Positions 1 through 6,430 of a DNA stretch of 7,151 nucleotides are shown piece by piece. The position numbers and the translations under genes were made by a program. The notes beneath the pieces are model-generated. The model saw only the letters and a list, made by a program, of their open reading frames with translations, did no database searches and was not told the origin of the DNA. Source of the stretch: Chlorobium sp. (GTDB lineage Bacteria > Bacteroidota > Chlorobiia > Chlorobiales > Chlorobiaceae). Numbering within the stretch: the first letter of the stretch is position 1; each line of letters begins with the position of its first letter. The stretch lies in contig JAPHUN010000261.1 in the NCBI GenBank assembly GCA_026193435.1, forward strand, positions 1 through 7,151, read 5' to 3'.

Positions 1-68
1 ACGAGAGACAAGTGATGAGAGGCAAGTGATGAGAGACGAGTGACAAGAGACGAGTGACGAGAGAGAAG
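1..68. repeat. 14-bp tandem repeat array (two 7-bp halves), cut by window edge
   Basis: Five consecutive copies are visible: a truncated 12-base copy at 1-12, then full 14-base copies at 13-26, 27-40, 41-54 and 55-68. The consensus is TGACGAGAGACGAG with scattered C/T and G/A changes. Each unit is itself two near-identical heptamers, TGACGAG and AGACGAG, so the basic period is 7. A run of seven Gs (68-74) closes the array. The array lies beyond the 3' end of cfa and continues off the left edge, so its true length is unknown. No ORF uses it. It resembles the short tandemly repeated heptamers described from cyanobacterial intergenic regions. No function is apparent. Confidence 0.85.
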
Positions 69-152
69 GGGGGGCAGTCATTCCCGTGCCTGACCCGTGA
101 AATATGAGCATTTATTTAACAGGGGGCATGACATTTTCCTTTATGGATTGCC

Positions 153-1271
153 TTATCTCGGGACACGGTATCTTCCGGTAATTCCTTTGGGTGTCAGAAG
201 GAGCTGCCATATCTGAAGATGTCTTGCGCGGAAAGCGCCGGCGCAGCTGAGCAGATAGTATTCCCACATTCTGAAAAACCTCTCGCAGTAGTCGGCCTCA
301 AGGTTCTTCCTGTTTTTCAGCACATTCTGATACCATGATTTAAGCGTAAGGTAATAGTCGTAGGCGAAAACATGCCAGTCTTCAAGGACCAACTTCCCTT
401 CATAAGCGGAAGTTATCTGGCTTGCTGATGGAATCATCGAATTAGGAAAAATATACCTGCTTATCCATGGGTCCGTGCAGGTCGATGGTTCGTTTCCCCC
501 GATAGTATGCAGCAGGCAACGCCCGTCAGTAGAAATACATCGGTCGATTACGTCAAAGAAGTGGCGGTAATTTTTGTAGCCTACATGTTCAAACATGCCG
601 ATTGAATAGATCCGCTCGTAGGTTCCTTTGAGTTTACGGTAGTCGCAAAGTTGTATCGAAACCGGCAGACCCTCGCAGTATTTTTTCGCGTAATCGGCCT
701 GCTTTTGCGAAATCGTAACTCCTGTGACCTCCACGCCGTAGTGCTCGGCGGCATATCGGGCAGCGCCTCCCCAGCCACATCCGATATCAAGTACCTTCAT
801 ACCCGGTTGCAAGGTCAGTTTTTCGAAAATAAGCCGCAGTTTCCTGTTCTGAGCTTCTTCGAGATTGTCGCAGTTTTCCCAGTAGCCGCAACTGTAGTTC
901 ATGCCGGGGTCAAGCATTGCGGCAAAGAGGTCGTTGCCGGTGTTGTAGTGCTTTTCGCCTACAATGAATGATCTTGATGGATTCTGAAAGTTGCGTATAT
1001 GCCCGATAAGAGCGTGCGCCAAATGATTGAGAACGCCTACTTTTCTGTTTATGCGGTTGCGAAGGATCCTGTAGAACAGCTCGTCAAGTGCATCACAATC
1101 CCAGCAACCGTCCATGTAGGTTTCCCCGAAACCCAGGTTGCCGTTTACGACAATGTGTGGGTACAGACTGTTGTCATGTACCGTGATGTCCCAGGGATTT
1201 GAACCGTTGATACGGATGCCTGCACTGTCAAAAAGTTTTTCAACCTGATATTTGCAGTATTGGTCAAACAT
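153..1271 (-). CDS. cfa: Cyclopropane-fatty-acyl-phospholipid synthase
   Basis: This SAM-dependent enzyme adds a methylene group across the double bond of unsaturated acyl chains in membrane phospholipids, acting at the inner face of the cytoplasmic membrane. Numbering from the ATG at 1271 gives 372 aa, against about 382 in E. coli. An N-terminal lipid-binding domain (about 1-120) is followed by a class I methyltransferase fold with the SAM loop VLDIGCGWGG (160-169). The E. coli active-site and bicarbonate residues C139, E239, H266, I268 and Y317 all have counterparts at a constant offset of 11: C128 (in NYSCGYW), E228 (in GMFEHVG), H255, I257 and Y306. The C-terminal GAFRARHLQIWQ block is also typical. 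A TTG two codons upstream (1277) could start the frame, but the ATG is preferred; neither has a clear Shine-Dalgarno sequence. The gene is 95 nt downstream of the hydroxylase-like gene, with a direct repeat in the gap. It appears intact. Confidence 0.95.
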   Translation of the reverse strand: MFDQYCKYQVEKLFDSAGIRINGSNPWDITVHDNSLYPHIVVNGNLGFGETYMDGCWDCDALDELFYRILRNRINRKVGVLNHLAHALIGHIRNFQNPSRSFIVGEKHYNTGNDLFAAMLDPGMNYSCGYWENCDNLEEAQNRKLRLIFEKLTLQPGMKVLDIGCGWGGAARYAAEHYGVEVTGVTISQKQADYAKKYCEGLPVSIQLCDYRKLKGTYERIYSIGMFEHVGYKNYRHFFDVIDRCISTDGRCLLHTIGGNEPSTCTDPWISRYIFPNSMIPSASQITSAYEGKLVLEDWHVFAYDYYLTLKSWYQNVLKNRKNLEADYCERFFRMWEYYLLSCAGAFRARHLQIWQLLLTPKGITGRYRVPR

Positions 1272-1292
1272 TTTCAAGGCTGATAAACGGTT

Positions 1293-1318
1293 ACCTGTAG
1301 CCTGACGTCACCTGTAGC
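1293..1318. repeat. 9-bp direct repeat upstream of cfa, possible regulator site
   Basis: The 9-mer ACCTGTAGC occurs at 1293-1301 and again at 1310-1318, 17 bp apart start to start. Between the copies is the 8-bp palindrome TGACGTCA (1303-1310). The pair lies about 22-47 bases upstream of the cfa ATG, where a regulator site or the 5' leader would be. The repeats are plain in the sequence; a regulatory role is inference, and no convincing -35/-10 pair could be placed around them. Confidence 0.4.
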
Positions 1319-1366
1319 AAAGCTGTTATAGAAAAAGTATAAAAACTGCTGTTTCCATGTTACTCT

Positions 1367-2143
1367 TCAGAGGTTGTGAAACGGTCTTTTGAGCAATGCG
1401 GCAAGGCGTTGTTGCTCTGGAGAACTTTCGTTCTGAAGGCCGAGAGTCAGATTCCTGATATCAATGTTGCTTTTGAAGCTCCCGAAAAATCTGTCCCAGA
1501 AAGAGAGCATGCTGCCATAATTGGAGTCATGTTCTTCTCTGACGACGGAATGATGCACGCGATGCATCATGGGGGTGGGTATGACCGTGCGCAGCAGCCT
1601 GTCGGTCGATGAGGAGATGGAGATGTTGCTGTGGTGAAATTCGATGACGGGGGTCATCAGCATCGAGTAGATAAGAATCTCCTGTATACCCGCACCGATC
1701 AGTATGAAAACAGGGAGCCGAAGCATTTCGGAAAAGAGGATTTCCACATAGTGAAACCGCCAGGCGGTAGTGACATCCATCGATGGGTCACTGTGATGAA
1801 CAGCGTGGAATCTCCAGAGGAAATCAACGGTATGGTTCATTCTGTGCCAGATATACATCCAGAGGTCTATGAGGAGAATGATCACTATGGTCTGGACAAA
1901 TACCGGCAGATCAAGTGATCGAATACCCGGCCAGAAGGATTTTGACTGTTCGAGTATTCCTGCCATCAGTATTCCCGCCGGCAGGAGGATAAGAAGATTT
2001 ATGCCTGCGATCGAGAGATTTCCTGCGGCGTGAGTACCGCGGGCTTTTCTGTTGGCGAAAAAAGGAATAACTCCTTCAAGAACCCAGAGCATAAGACCTC
2101 CGGTGACGGTGGTAATATAGGAGAGGGGCAGAAGATAGTCCAT
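1367..2143 (-). CDS. Sterol desaturase / fatty acid hydroxylase superfamily protein
   Basis: This is a membrane-bound diiron oxygenase-type protein of 258 aa. The family uses a histidine cluster to hold two irons and normally uses O2 to hydroxylate or desaturate lipids, sterols or carotenoids. The histidine motifs are complete: H100-x3-H104 (HRMNH), H113-x2-HH117 (HAVHH), H131, the FHH at 169-171, and H194-x2-HH198 (HRVHH). They are followed by the family's SFWDRFFGSF block (214-223). Hydrophobic segments near 8-28, 44-64, 82-98 and 143-166 fit three to four membrane passes with the histidines on the cytoplasmic side. The ATG at 2143 has no strong Shine-Dalgarno sequence. The substrate cannot be told from sequence. 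Its position just upstream of cfa suggests an acyl chain or another membrane lipid; carotenoid hydroxylation is an alternative. Two dyads lie just upstream and may control it. Confidence 0.88.
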   Translation of the reverse strand: MDYLLPLSYITTVTGGLMLWVLEGVIPFFANRKARGTHAAGNLSIAGINLLILLPAGILMAGILEQSKSFWPGIRSLDLPVFVQTIVIILLIDLWMYIWHRMNHTVDFLWRFHAVHHSDPSMDVTTAWRFHYVEILFSEMLRLPVFILIGAGIQEILIYSMLMTPVIEFHHSNISISSSTDRLLRTVIPTPMMHRVHHSVVREEHDSNYGSMLSFWDRFFGSFKSNIDIRNLTLGLQNESSPEQQRLAALLKRPFHNL

Positions 2144-2167
2144 ATGTGACGGCTTTTTGTTTTATAA

Positions 2168-2181
2168 GCGGTATTTACCGC
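2168..2181. promoter_or_regulatory. 14-bp palindrome upstream of the hydroxylase-like gene, possible operator
   Basis: GCGGTA-TT-TACCGC is a dyad with perfect 6-bp arms, centred about 31 bases upstream of the ATG at 2143. On the minus strand it is followed by TTATAAAAC, which could serve as a -10 element, so the dyad would sit in a promoter spacer. The palindrome is directly visible; operator function is inferred from position. The two-base centre makes it a poor RNA hairpin, which favours a protein-binding site. Confidence 0.35.
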
Positions 2182-2182
2182 A

Positions 2183-2209
2183 AATCGTTCACACCGTTTT
2201 CGAACGATT
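2183..2209. repeat. 8-bp inverted repeat with 11-bp loop upstream of the hydroxylase-like gene
   Basis: AATCGTTC (2183-2190) is the exact reverse complement of GAACGATT (2202-2209), and the outer pairing extends by one more base if a single A is bulged. The spacer is 11 bases. It lies next to the 14-bp palindrome at 2168-2181 and about 40-66 bases upstream of the gene start. It has no adjacent T-tract on the minus strand, so it does not look like an intrinsic terminator of the STAS gene. It could be a second operator or a leader hairpin. Confidence 0.4.
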
Positions 2210-2309
2210 GATCAGGTTTTTCCTGTTGCATGCAGGGGGTTGACCGGGGTCATGCGGGATGGAAAAGCGTTTGCGATGAGATATCGTGGCGTTCAGCTTT
2301 TCGCGGCTT

Positions 2310-2336
2310 GAGACGGGAAGGGATTCTCTCCGTCTC
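2310..2336 (-). repeat. Inverted repeat at the 3' end of the STAS gene, possible transcript-end hairpin
   Basis: GAGACGG (2310-2316) and CCGTCTC (2330-2336) form a perfect 7-bp stem with a 13-base loop. The right arm shares its last base with the TAG stop codon of the STAS gene. On the transcribed strand no U-tract follows, so it is not a classical Rho-independent terminator. It may protect the 3' end of the mRNA, or be chance. Confidence 0.35.
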
Positions 2337-2908
2337 TATTGCTCAGGGGTTGGCGAAACGGGGGTTTTTCTGGGTCTTCCTCTTTTTTTCTGAGGTTTTT
2401 GAGGTGAAAATGATTGATTTTCAACGTCCGCTTCATCAATGATCTCGTCTTCGATCAAGTGTGCTGATGTAGCGTGATGTTCAAGTTCGTTTTCTTCGTT
2501 ACTCCTGTTCCTGGTGGCTGATTTTGGAGAAGAACTGTGTTTCGAGCTCTTTTTGCCTTTTCCCGGAGTTTCTATCAGGGTCATGACTTCATTCAGGGAA
2601 GTGAAGATATAGAGTTGTTTATCCAGACCGGAAAGCTTCAGGAGATCTTTTATCTGCTTACAGAGAGAGACAAATATTGCGACCCCCTCTGACTGGTTAG
2701 CTTTCTGATGAGCGAGCAGCATGGAGCTTATTCCGCTTGAATCGATAGCTTTAACGGGAGAAAAATCGAAAATCATGTTCTGCTTGCTTTCTTTTTGCAG
2801 AATTTTTTCGATTGACAAACAAAACTTCTGCGCATGTCTAACATCAAAGATGGTCTCTTCAATTTTAATGATGGTGCAATCTTTGCGTTTTGATACTGAA
2901 TGTTTCAT
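2336..2908 (-). CDS. STAS-domain (anti-sigma-factor antagonist-like) protein with AT-hook-like C-terminal tail
   Basis: The protein has 190 aa. Residues about 1-113 form a STAS domain like SpoIIAA/RsbV. DSSG at 56-59 matches the phospho-acceptor site of B. subtilis SpoIIAA (S58 there, S57 here), and LSGL at 92-95 matches the MSGL of SpoIIAA. Such domains bind partner-switching kinases or other signalling proteins according to Ser phosphorylation. Residues 114-190 are a low-complexity, probably disordered tail: a basic Ser/Lys stretch (116-135), an acidic stretch (138-164), and a basic KKRGRPRKTP block (174-183) with the GRP core of an AT-hook, a minor-groove DNA-binding motif. No RsbW-like kinase, PP2C phosphatase or sigma factor lies in the window, so the partner is unknown. 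The 111-nt upstream gap has a possible -35 (TTGACC on the minus strand at 3000-2995) but no good -10. A weak AAGAG precedes the ATG. The STAS call is firm; DNA binding is inference. Confidence 0.85.
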   Translation of the reverse strand: MKHSVSKRKDCTIIKIEETIFDVRHAQKFCLSIEKILQKESKQNMIFDFSPVKAIDSSGISSMLLAHQKANQSEGVAIFVSLCKQIKDLLKLSGLDKQLYIFTSLNEVMTLIETPGKGKKSSKHSSSPKSATRNRSNEENELEHHATSAHLIEDEIIDEADVENQSFSPQKPQKKRGRPRKTPVSPTPEQ

Positions 2909-3019
2909 ACGACATGTAACTCTTGAACCAGTGCCAGGGTACTCATGACTACAGCTTTGCTGACGTTCATGTATCGATGCAGAAGTATTACTCTGGTCAA
3001 GTCCCTTTAAAGAAAGGTA

Positions 3020-3988
3020 TTACGTTTTGGAATACAGCGTAATGAGCTGCTCTTTCTGTTCATGCAGCTCTTTCAGGTTTTCAGGTGCCGCCAACCACTG
3101 AACATTAAGTCTATTTTTGAAAAAAGTCAACTGGCGTTTTGCATAATTTCTTGTGTGCTGTTGTATGAGTTCTACTGCACGAAGAAGGCTGTGTATGCCG
3201 TCAAAGTACTGAAACAGCTCTTTATATCCCACTGTCTCCAGTGCATTGATCGTTGCTCTGTTTTCTGCCGACAGATAGCGCTCATAGAGCTGTTCAGCTT
3301 CTTTAAGCAGTCCGGATGCCATCATTGCGTCCGTTCTTGTATTGATTCTTTCATAGAGCCTGTTTCTTTGAAGAGAGAGGCCGAAGGGAATGAATTTGAC
3401 CGAAGAGAGACGGGATTGTTCGGCGGCTCGCAGCCCGGTAACGGTTTTTCCCGTAATCTCTATGATTTCAAGGCTTCTGACGAGACGTTGTGTTTTCGAG
3501 GGGTCGAGTGTTCGTGCATGCTCAGGATCAAGGGAGGTGAGGCGTGCATAGAGCTTTTCGGCTCCCCCGGTGTCGAGCTCTTCCTGGAGCCTGCGCCGTA
3601 TGTCAGCATCCTTTTTCGGCAGTTGCGAAAAACCGTGAAGAAGGCCCTCGATATAGAGGGTCGAACCACCAGCGACTATAACGTCATGGCCTTTTTCATG
3701 GATAGAGCGGATTCTCGCCATTGCGTCGGACGTGAAATCCCCTGCGTTGTACTCCTCGTCGATCTCTTTTTCGTTGATAAAGTGATAGGGTACTTCAGCG
3801 AGCATTTCCATTGATGGCTTCGCTGTTCCGATATCCATTCCACGGTAGATCTGACGGGAATCCGCCGAAAGAATTTCAGCGTTTATGGCTTGTGCCAGAG
3901 CGTGAGCCAGGGCGGATTTTCCTGAAGCCGTAGGGCCTGTTATCAACACGACGGGCCTGCTGCAGGTGTGCTGTTCCTCGCTTCTCAT
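3020..3988 (-). CDS. miaA: tRNA dimethylallyltransferase
   Basis: MiaA transfers the dimethylallyl group of DMAPP to N6 of adenosine 37 in tRNAs that read codons beginning with U, giving i6A in the cytoplasm. The length of 322 aa is normal for the family. Visible motifs are the P-loop GPTASGKS (18-25), the SADSRQIYRGMDIGTAKP block (41-58) with catalytic-base candidate D43, GGSTLY (107-112), RLVRSLEI (168-175), and the C-terminal tRNA-contact block TRNYAKRQLTFF (279-290). The usual GGT of the third motif is GGS here; the hydroxyl at residue 109 is kept, so activity is expected. The ATG overlaps the maf stop codon by one base (TAATG), which implies translational coupling. A small CCTTT/AAAGG inverted repeat follows the stop, too weak to call a terminator. 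Confidence 0.96.
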   Translation of the reverse strand: MRSEEQHTCSRPVVLITGPTASGKSALAHALAQAINAEILSADSRQIYRGMDIGTAKPSMEMLAEVPYHFINEKEIDEEYNAGDFTSDAMARIRSIHEKGHDVIVAGGSTLYIEGLLHGFSQLPKKDADIRRRLQEELDTGGAEKLYARLTSLDPEHARTLDPSKTQRLVRSLEIIEITGKTVTGLRAAEQSRLSSVKFIPFGLSLQRNRLYERINTRTDAMMASGLLKEAEQLYERYLSAENRATINALETVGYKELFQYFDGIHSLLRAVELIQQHTRNYAKRQLTFFKNRLNVQWLAAPENLKELHEQKEQLITLYSKT

Positions 3989-4572
3989 TACAAGAGCGTA
4001 AGGTGGCCTAAAACCGAGTATATGCGTGACAGTGGAAGCCCTACCACGTTATAGTAACAGCCTTCGATGCGCTGAATGAAACAAGACATGAAAGGGTCCT
4101 GAATGCCGTATGACCCGGCTTTGTCGACGGGCTTATGTTCGCTGACGTACTGCTGTATTTCCTGTTCACTCATCGGAGCTATGGAGACGCGTGTTGTTTC
4201 GAAGTCTTTCCGGCAGCTCTCTCCGTGCAGAATGGCAAAACCTGTCATGACTTCATGTGTCGTTCCCTGAAGCGTTTCGAGCATGCTGTACGCGGCTTCA
4301 GAGTCCGGAGGTTTGCCCAGAGGCATCTCTCCATAGACAACGGTAGTGTCTGCCCCGATCACTACCGTGCCGTCAGCGAGTTTTGTATGTTTACTCGCGA
4401 CAGCGCGCGCTTTTTTTTCCGCGATGCTCATGATGTTTTCAGCGATCGAGAGTTCCGGGTCGAACGTTTCATCGATATGAGCAGGAACCGTCGTAAACGG
4501 TATCTGCATCAGTTCCAGAAGCTCCCGGCGGCGAGGCGACTGCGAAGCAAGCACTATATTCAGGTTGGACAT
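3988..4572 (-). CDS. maf: Maf-family nucleoside triphosphate pyrophosphatase (YhdE/dTTPase-like)
   Basis: Maf proteins hydrolyse non-canonical or excess nucleoside triphosphates to the monophosphate and PPi. From the ATG at 4572 the protein has 194 aa, the usual family length. It shows LASQSPRRRELL (8-19), GADTTVV (73-79) with catalytic-base candidate D75, GKP (86-88), THEVMTG (105-111), DKAGSYGIQ (150-158) and YYNVVGLPL (173-181). The DKAGSYGIQ form fits the YhdE dTTP/UTP pyrophosphatase branch, not the YceF m7GTP branch, which has CAGSFK at this point. A GTG at 4659 would add 29 residues and overlap the symporter gene by 19 nt. That extension is a Lys/Arg-rich stretch encoded largely by a heptamer repeat, with no family counterpart, so the ATG is preferred even though neither start has a strong Shine-Dalgarno sequence. 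The stop overlaps the miaA start. Confidence 0.93.
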   Translation of the reverse strand: MSNLNIVLASQSPRRRELLELMQIPFTTVPAHIDETFDPELSIAENIMSIAEKKARAVASKHTKLADGTVVIGADTTVVYGEMPLGKPPDSEAAYSMLETLQGTTHEVMTGFAILHGESCRKDFETTRVSIAPMSEQEIQQYVSEHKPVDKAGSYGIQDPFMSCFIQRIEGCYYNVVGLPLSRIYSVLGHLTLL

Positions 4573-4609
4573 TTCTATGGTATGCGTATTATTAGACCGC
4601 TGCTGTTTT

Positions 4610-4637
4610 TTGCCTCTTGACTTTTTACTTTTGACTT
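4610..4637. repeat. Short heptamer tandem repeat in the symporter-maf spacer
   Basis: Four 7-base units lie in register on the plus strand: TTGCCTC (4610-4616), TTGACTT (4617-4623), TTTACTT (4624-4630) and TTGACTT (4631-4637), giving AAGTCAA on the transcribed strand. They begin three bases beyond the symporter stop codon and fill nearly half of the 68-nt gap before the maf ATG. The period matches the 7-bp half-unit of the array at the left edge, though the motif differs. The irregular repeat argues for intergenic DNA, supporting the shorter maf start. Confidence 0.6.
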
Positions 4638-4640
4638 CAT

Positions 4641-6404
4641 TCAGCTCAGTTGGTTCCACCCCCTGCGACTCAGGTCAGTGTAGATGAATATGCCTGCAAG
4701 CAGAGCCGCTCCATAGTACATCAGGGCTTCCATCGGCTCTCCGAAAATAATTTTTCCCGTGCCGAAGAGTATCGAATAGACAAGAATAACTCCTGAGATC
4801 CAGTCGAGAAAAAGTCTGAAGAATCCTTTATCAGAGACTATGTCCGGCATCTGATCAGATATTTTTTTCCAGAAAAATCCTCCGACTCTGGTGACCGAGT
4901 AGAAGGTCTGAAGCTGTTTCTCATCCGTAGGCGGGGTTGCATAGGTGACAAGCAGCGTTGTTGCTATGGTAAAGAGAACGATAAGGTAAATAGAACCCGG
5001 GAAAGTGACGTCGGTATACAAGACAATCCAGGCGTAAGCGGCAAACGGCGCGATCATGGAAACGATTTCCGACCATGCGTTGAGTCTCCACCAGTACCAG
5101 CGCAGGATGAGTACGAATCCTGTGCCGGCTCCGCACTGGATAATGAATTCCCAGGCACCGGTGATGGTTTCCAGCACAAAGAAGGTTATGAATAGAGAAA
5201 AAACCGCAACGCAGGCGGTGAACACCTTTGATATGGTAACGTAGTGAGCCGAAGAGGCTTCCGTTTTGATAAAGCGTTTATAGAAATCATTGACCAGATA
5301 GCTTGTCCCCCAGTTGAGGTGCGTTGAGAGGGTGGACATATATGCGGCCAGAAAAGCGGCTATGAGCAGCCCTTTGAGGCCCGGCGGCAGAAGGGACTGC
5401 ATGACATAGACAAAACCGTCTTCTTTCTGATCGGCAGGCAGGTCAGGGAAAAGTACCAGACTCGCGAGTCCTACTATGATCCATGGCCAGGGTCTCAGGC
5501 AGTAGTGCGCTATAATGAACCATAGCGTGGCAAGCAGCGAATGCTTTTCGTCTTTAGCGCTCATCATGCGCTGAGCGATGTAGCCCCCGCCCCCCGGTTC
5601 CGAGCCGGGATACCAGGAAGCCCACCACTGTATGAAAGCGAACGCGGCAAACGCGGCAAAGGTAAGTTCAAGAGTGCCTCCTGATCCTTCAGCGGACGGG
5701 TTTGCGGTGATCGAGGGGAAAAAGTTGAACATCCATTCCGGCAGGGCGTTTGTTATGCCGCCTGCCTGGGTGATTTCCGGAGCCTGAAGCGCCAGGACGG
5801 CGAGAATAATACATCCCGTCATGGATATGACGAATTGTACCATGTCTGTTATGGTTACGCCCCAGAGGCCTGAAAGACCTGAATAAAGGGTCGTCAGCAT
5901 AACGCAGGCGACAATGGTTATTTCAGGATTCAGTTCCGGGAGCATGATCCTGATGATCTTGTACATGGCCAGGTTCACCCATCCGATGATCACCGCATTG
6001 ATAAAGAGCCCGAAGTAGAGAGCCTTGAAGCCCCGGAGAAACTGTGCGGGTTTACCGCTGTAACGTAACTCGATAAATTCAAGGTCGGTGAGAATGTTTG
6101 CCCTTCGCCATAGTCGTGCAAAGAAAAATACGGTGAGCATTCCTCCTGATACAAACGTCCACCAGAGCCAGTTTCCCGCAATGCCGTGTTTGGCCACAAG
6201 GCCTGTAACGGCAAGCGGTGTATCGGCGGCAAAAGTCGTGGCGACCATACCGGTTCCGGCAATCCACCAGGGCAGCTTACGTCCCGAAAGAAAAAACTCG
6301 CCGACGTTTTGTGAAGCCCTTTTTGAAAAAAAGAGCCCGATAAGCAGGGTCAGCACCAGATAGCCGGCGATGATGCTGAAATCGAGAGAGGTAAGCTGCT
6401 CCAT
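4641..6404 (-). CDS. Sodium:solute symporter (SSS family)
   Basis: This inner-membrane carrier couples solute uptake to Na+ entry. At 587 aa with about 14 hydrophobic segments, it has the LeuT-fold core of the SSS family plus extra C-terminal helices. Landmarks are FFLSGRKLPWW (37-47), ATTFAADTPLAVTGL in the first core helix (55-69), GLSGLWGVTITDMVQF (176-191), GGGGYIAQRMMSAKDE (271-286) and FLAAYMSTLSTHLNWG (351-366). In the last block A354, S357 and T358 align with A361, S364 and S365 of the Na2 sodium site in vSGLT, so Na+ coupling is likely. A hydrophilic loop at about 490-528 precedes the last two helices. The substrate cannot be deduced; relatives carry sugars, amino acids, nucleosides or carboxylates. 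It starts 26 nt after the PfkB kinase stop, and AGGA lies 9 nt upstream of the ATG, so it is probably co-transcribed with the kinase. Confidence 0.93.
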   Translation of the reverse strand: MEQLTSLDFSIIAGYLVLTLLIGLFFSKRASQNVGEFFLSGRKLPWWIAGTGMVATTFAADTPLAVTGLVAKHGIAGNWLWWTFVSGGMLTVFFFARLWRRANILTDLEFIELRYSGKPAQFLRGFKALYFGLFINAVIIGWVNLAMYKIIRIMLPELNPEITIVACVMLTTLYSGLSGLWGVTITDMVQFVISMTGCIILAVLALQAPEITQAGGITNALPEWMFNFFPSITANPSAEGSGGTLELTFAAFAAFAFIQWWASWYPGSEPGGGGYIAQRMMSAKDEKHSLLATLWFIIAHYCLRPWPWIIVGLASLVLFPDLPADQKEDGFVYVMQSLLPPGLKGLLIAAFLAAYMSTLSTHLNWGTSYLVNDFYKRFIKTEASSAHYVTISKVFTACVAVFSLFITFFVLETITGAWEFIIQCGAGTGFVLILRWYWWRLNAWSEIVSMIAPFAAYAWIVLYTDVTFPGSIYLIVLFTIATTLLVTYATPPTDEKQLQTFYSVTRVGGFFWKKISDQMPDIVSDKGFFRLFLDWISGVILVYSILFGTGKIIFGEPMEALMYYGAALLAGIFIYTDLSRRGWNQLS

Positions 6405-6430
6405 AGTCCTGAATCCTGATCAATAAGAAA

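Noticed and set aside
1..68. CRISPR array at the left edge
   Set aside because: The units are contiguous 14-mers with no unique spacers, and no cas genes are near.
1272..1277. TTG start two codons upstream of the cfa ATG
   Set aside because: The ATG at 1271 is a better codon, neither start has a clear Shine-Dalgarno sequence, and the two extra residues carry no family conservation.
2230..2442. 70-residue plus-strand frame partly in the gap between the STAS and hydroxylase-like genes
   Set aside because: More than half overlaps the STAS tail antisense, no ribosome binding site was seen, and the protein shows no recognisable motif.
2973..3000. Promoter for the STAS gene with TTGACC as -35
   Set aside because: The -35 is good, but no hexamer at 16-19 bp matches a -10 at more than three positions, so it was not listed as a feature.
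3004..3017. CCTTT/AAAGG inverted repeat as a terminator after miaA
   Set aside because: The stem is only 5 A/T-rich pairs and no T-tract follows on the transcribed strand.
3062..3814. 250-residue open frame on the plus strand
   Set aside because: It lies wholly antisense to miaA, whose motifs are complete. The translation is rich in Cys, Phe and Arg with no recognisable domain, typical of a shadow frame.
4135..4620. 161-residue open frame on the plus strand
   Set aside because: It is antisense to maf, has no family features, and its composition is Arg/Phe/Cys rich as expected for a shadow.
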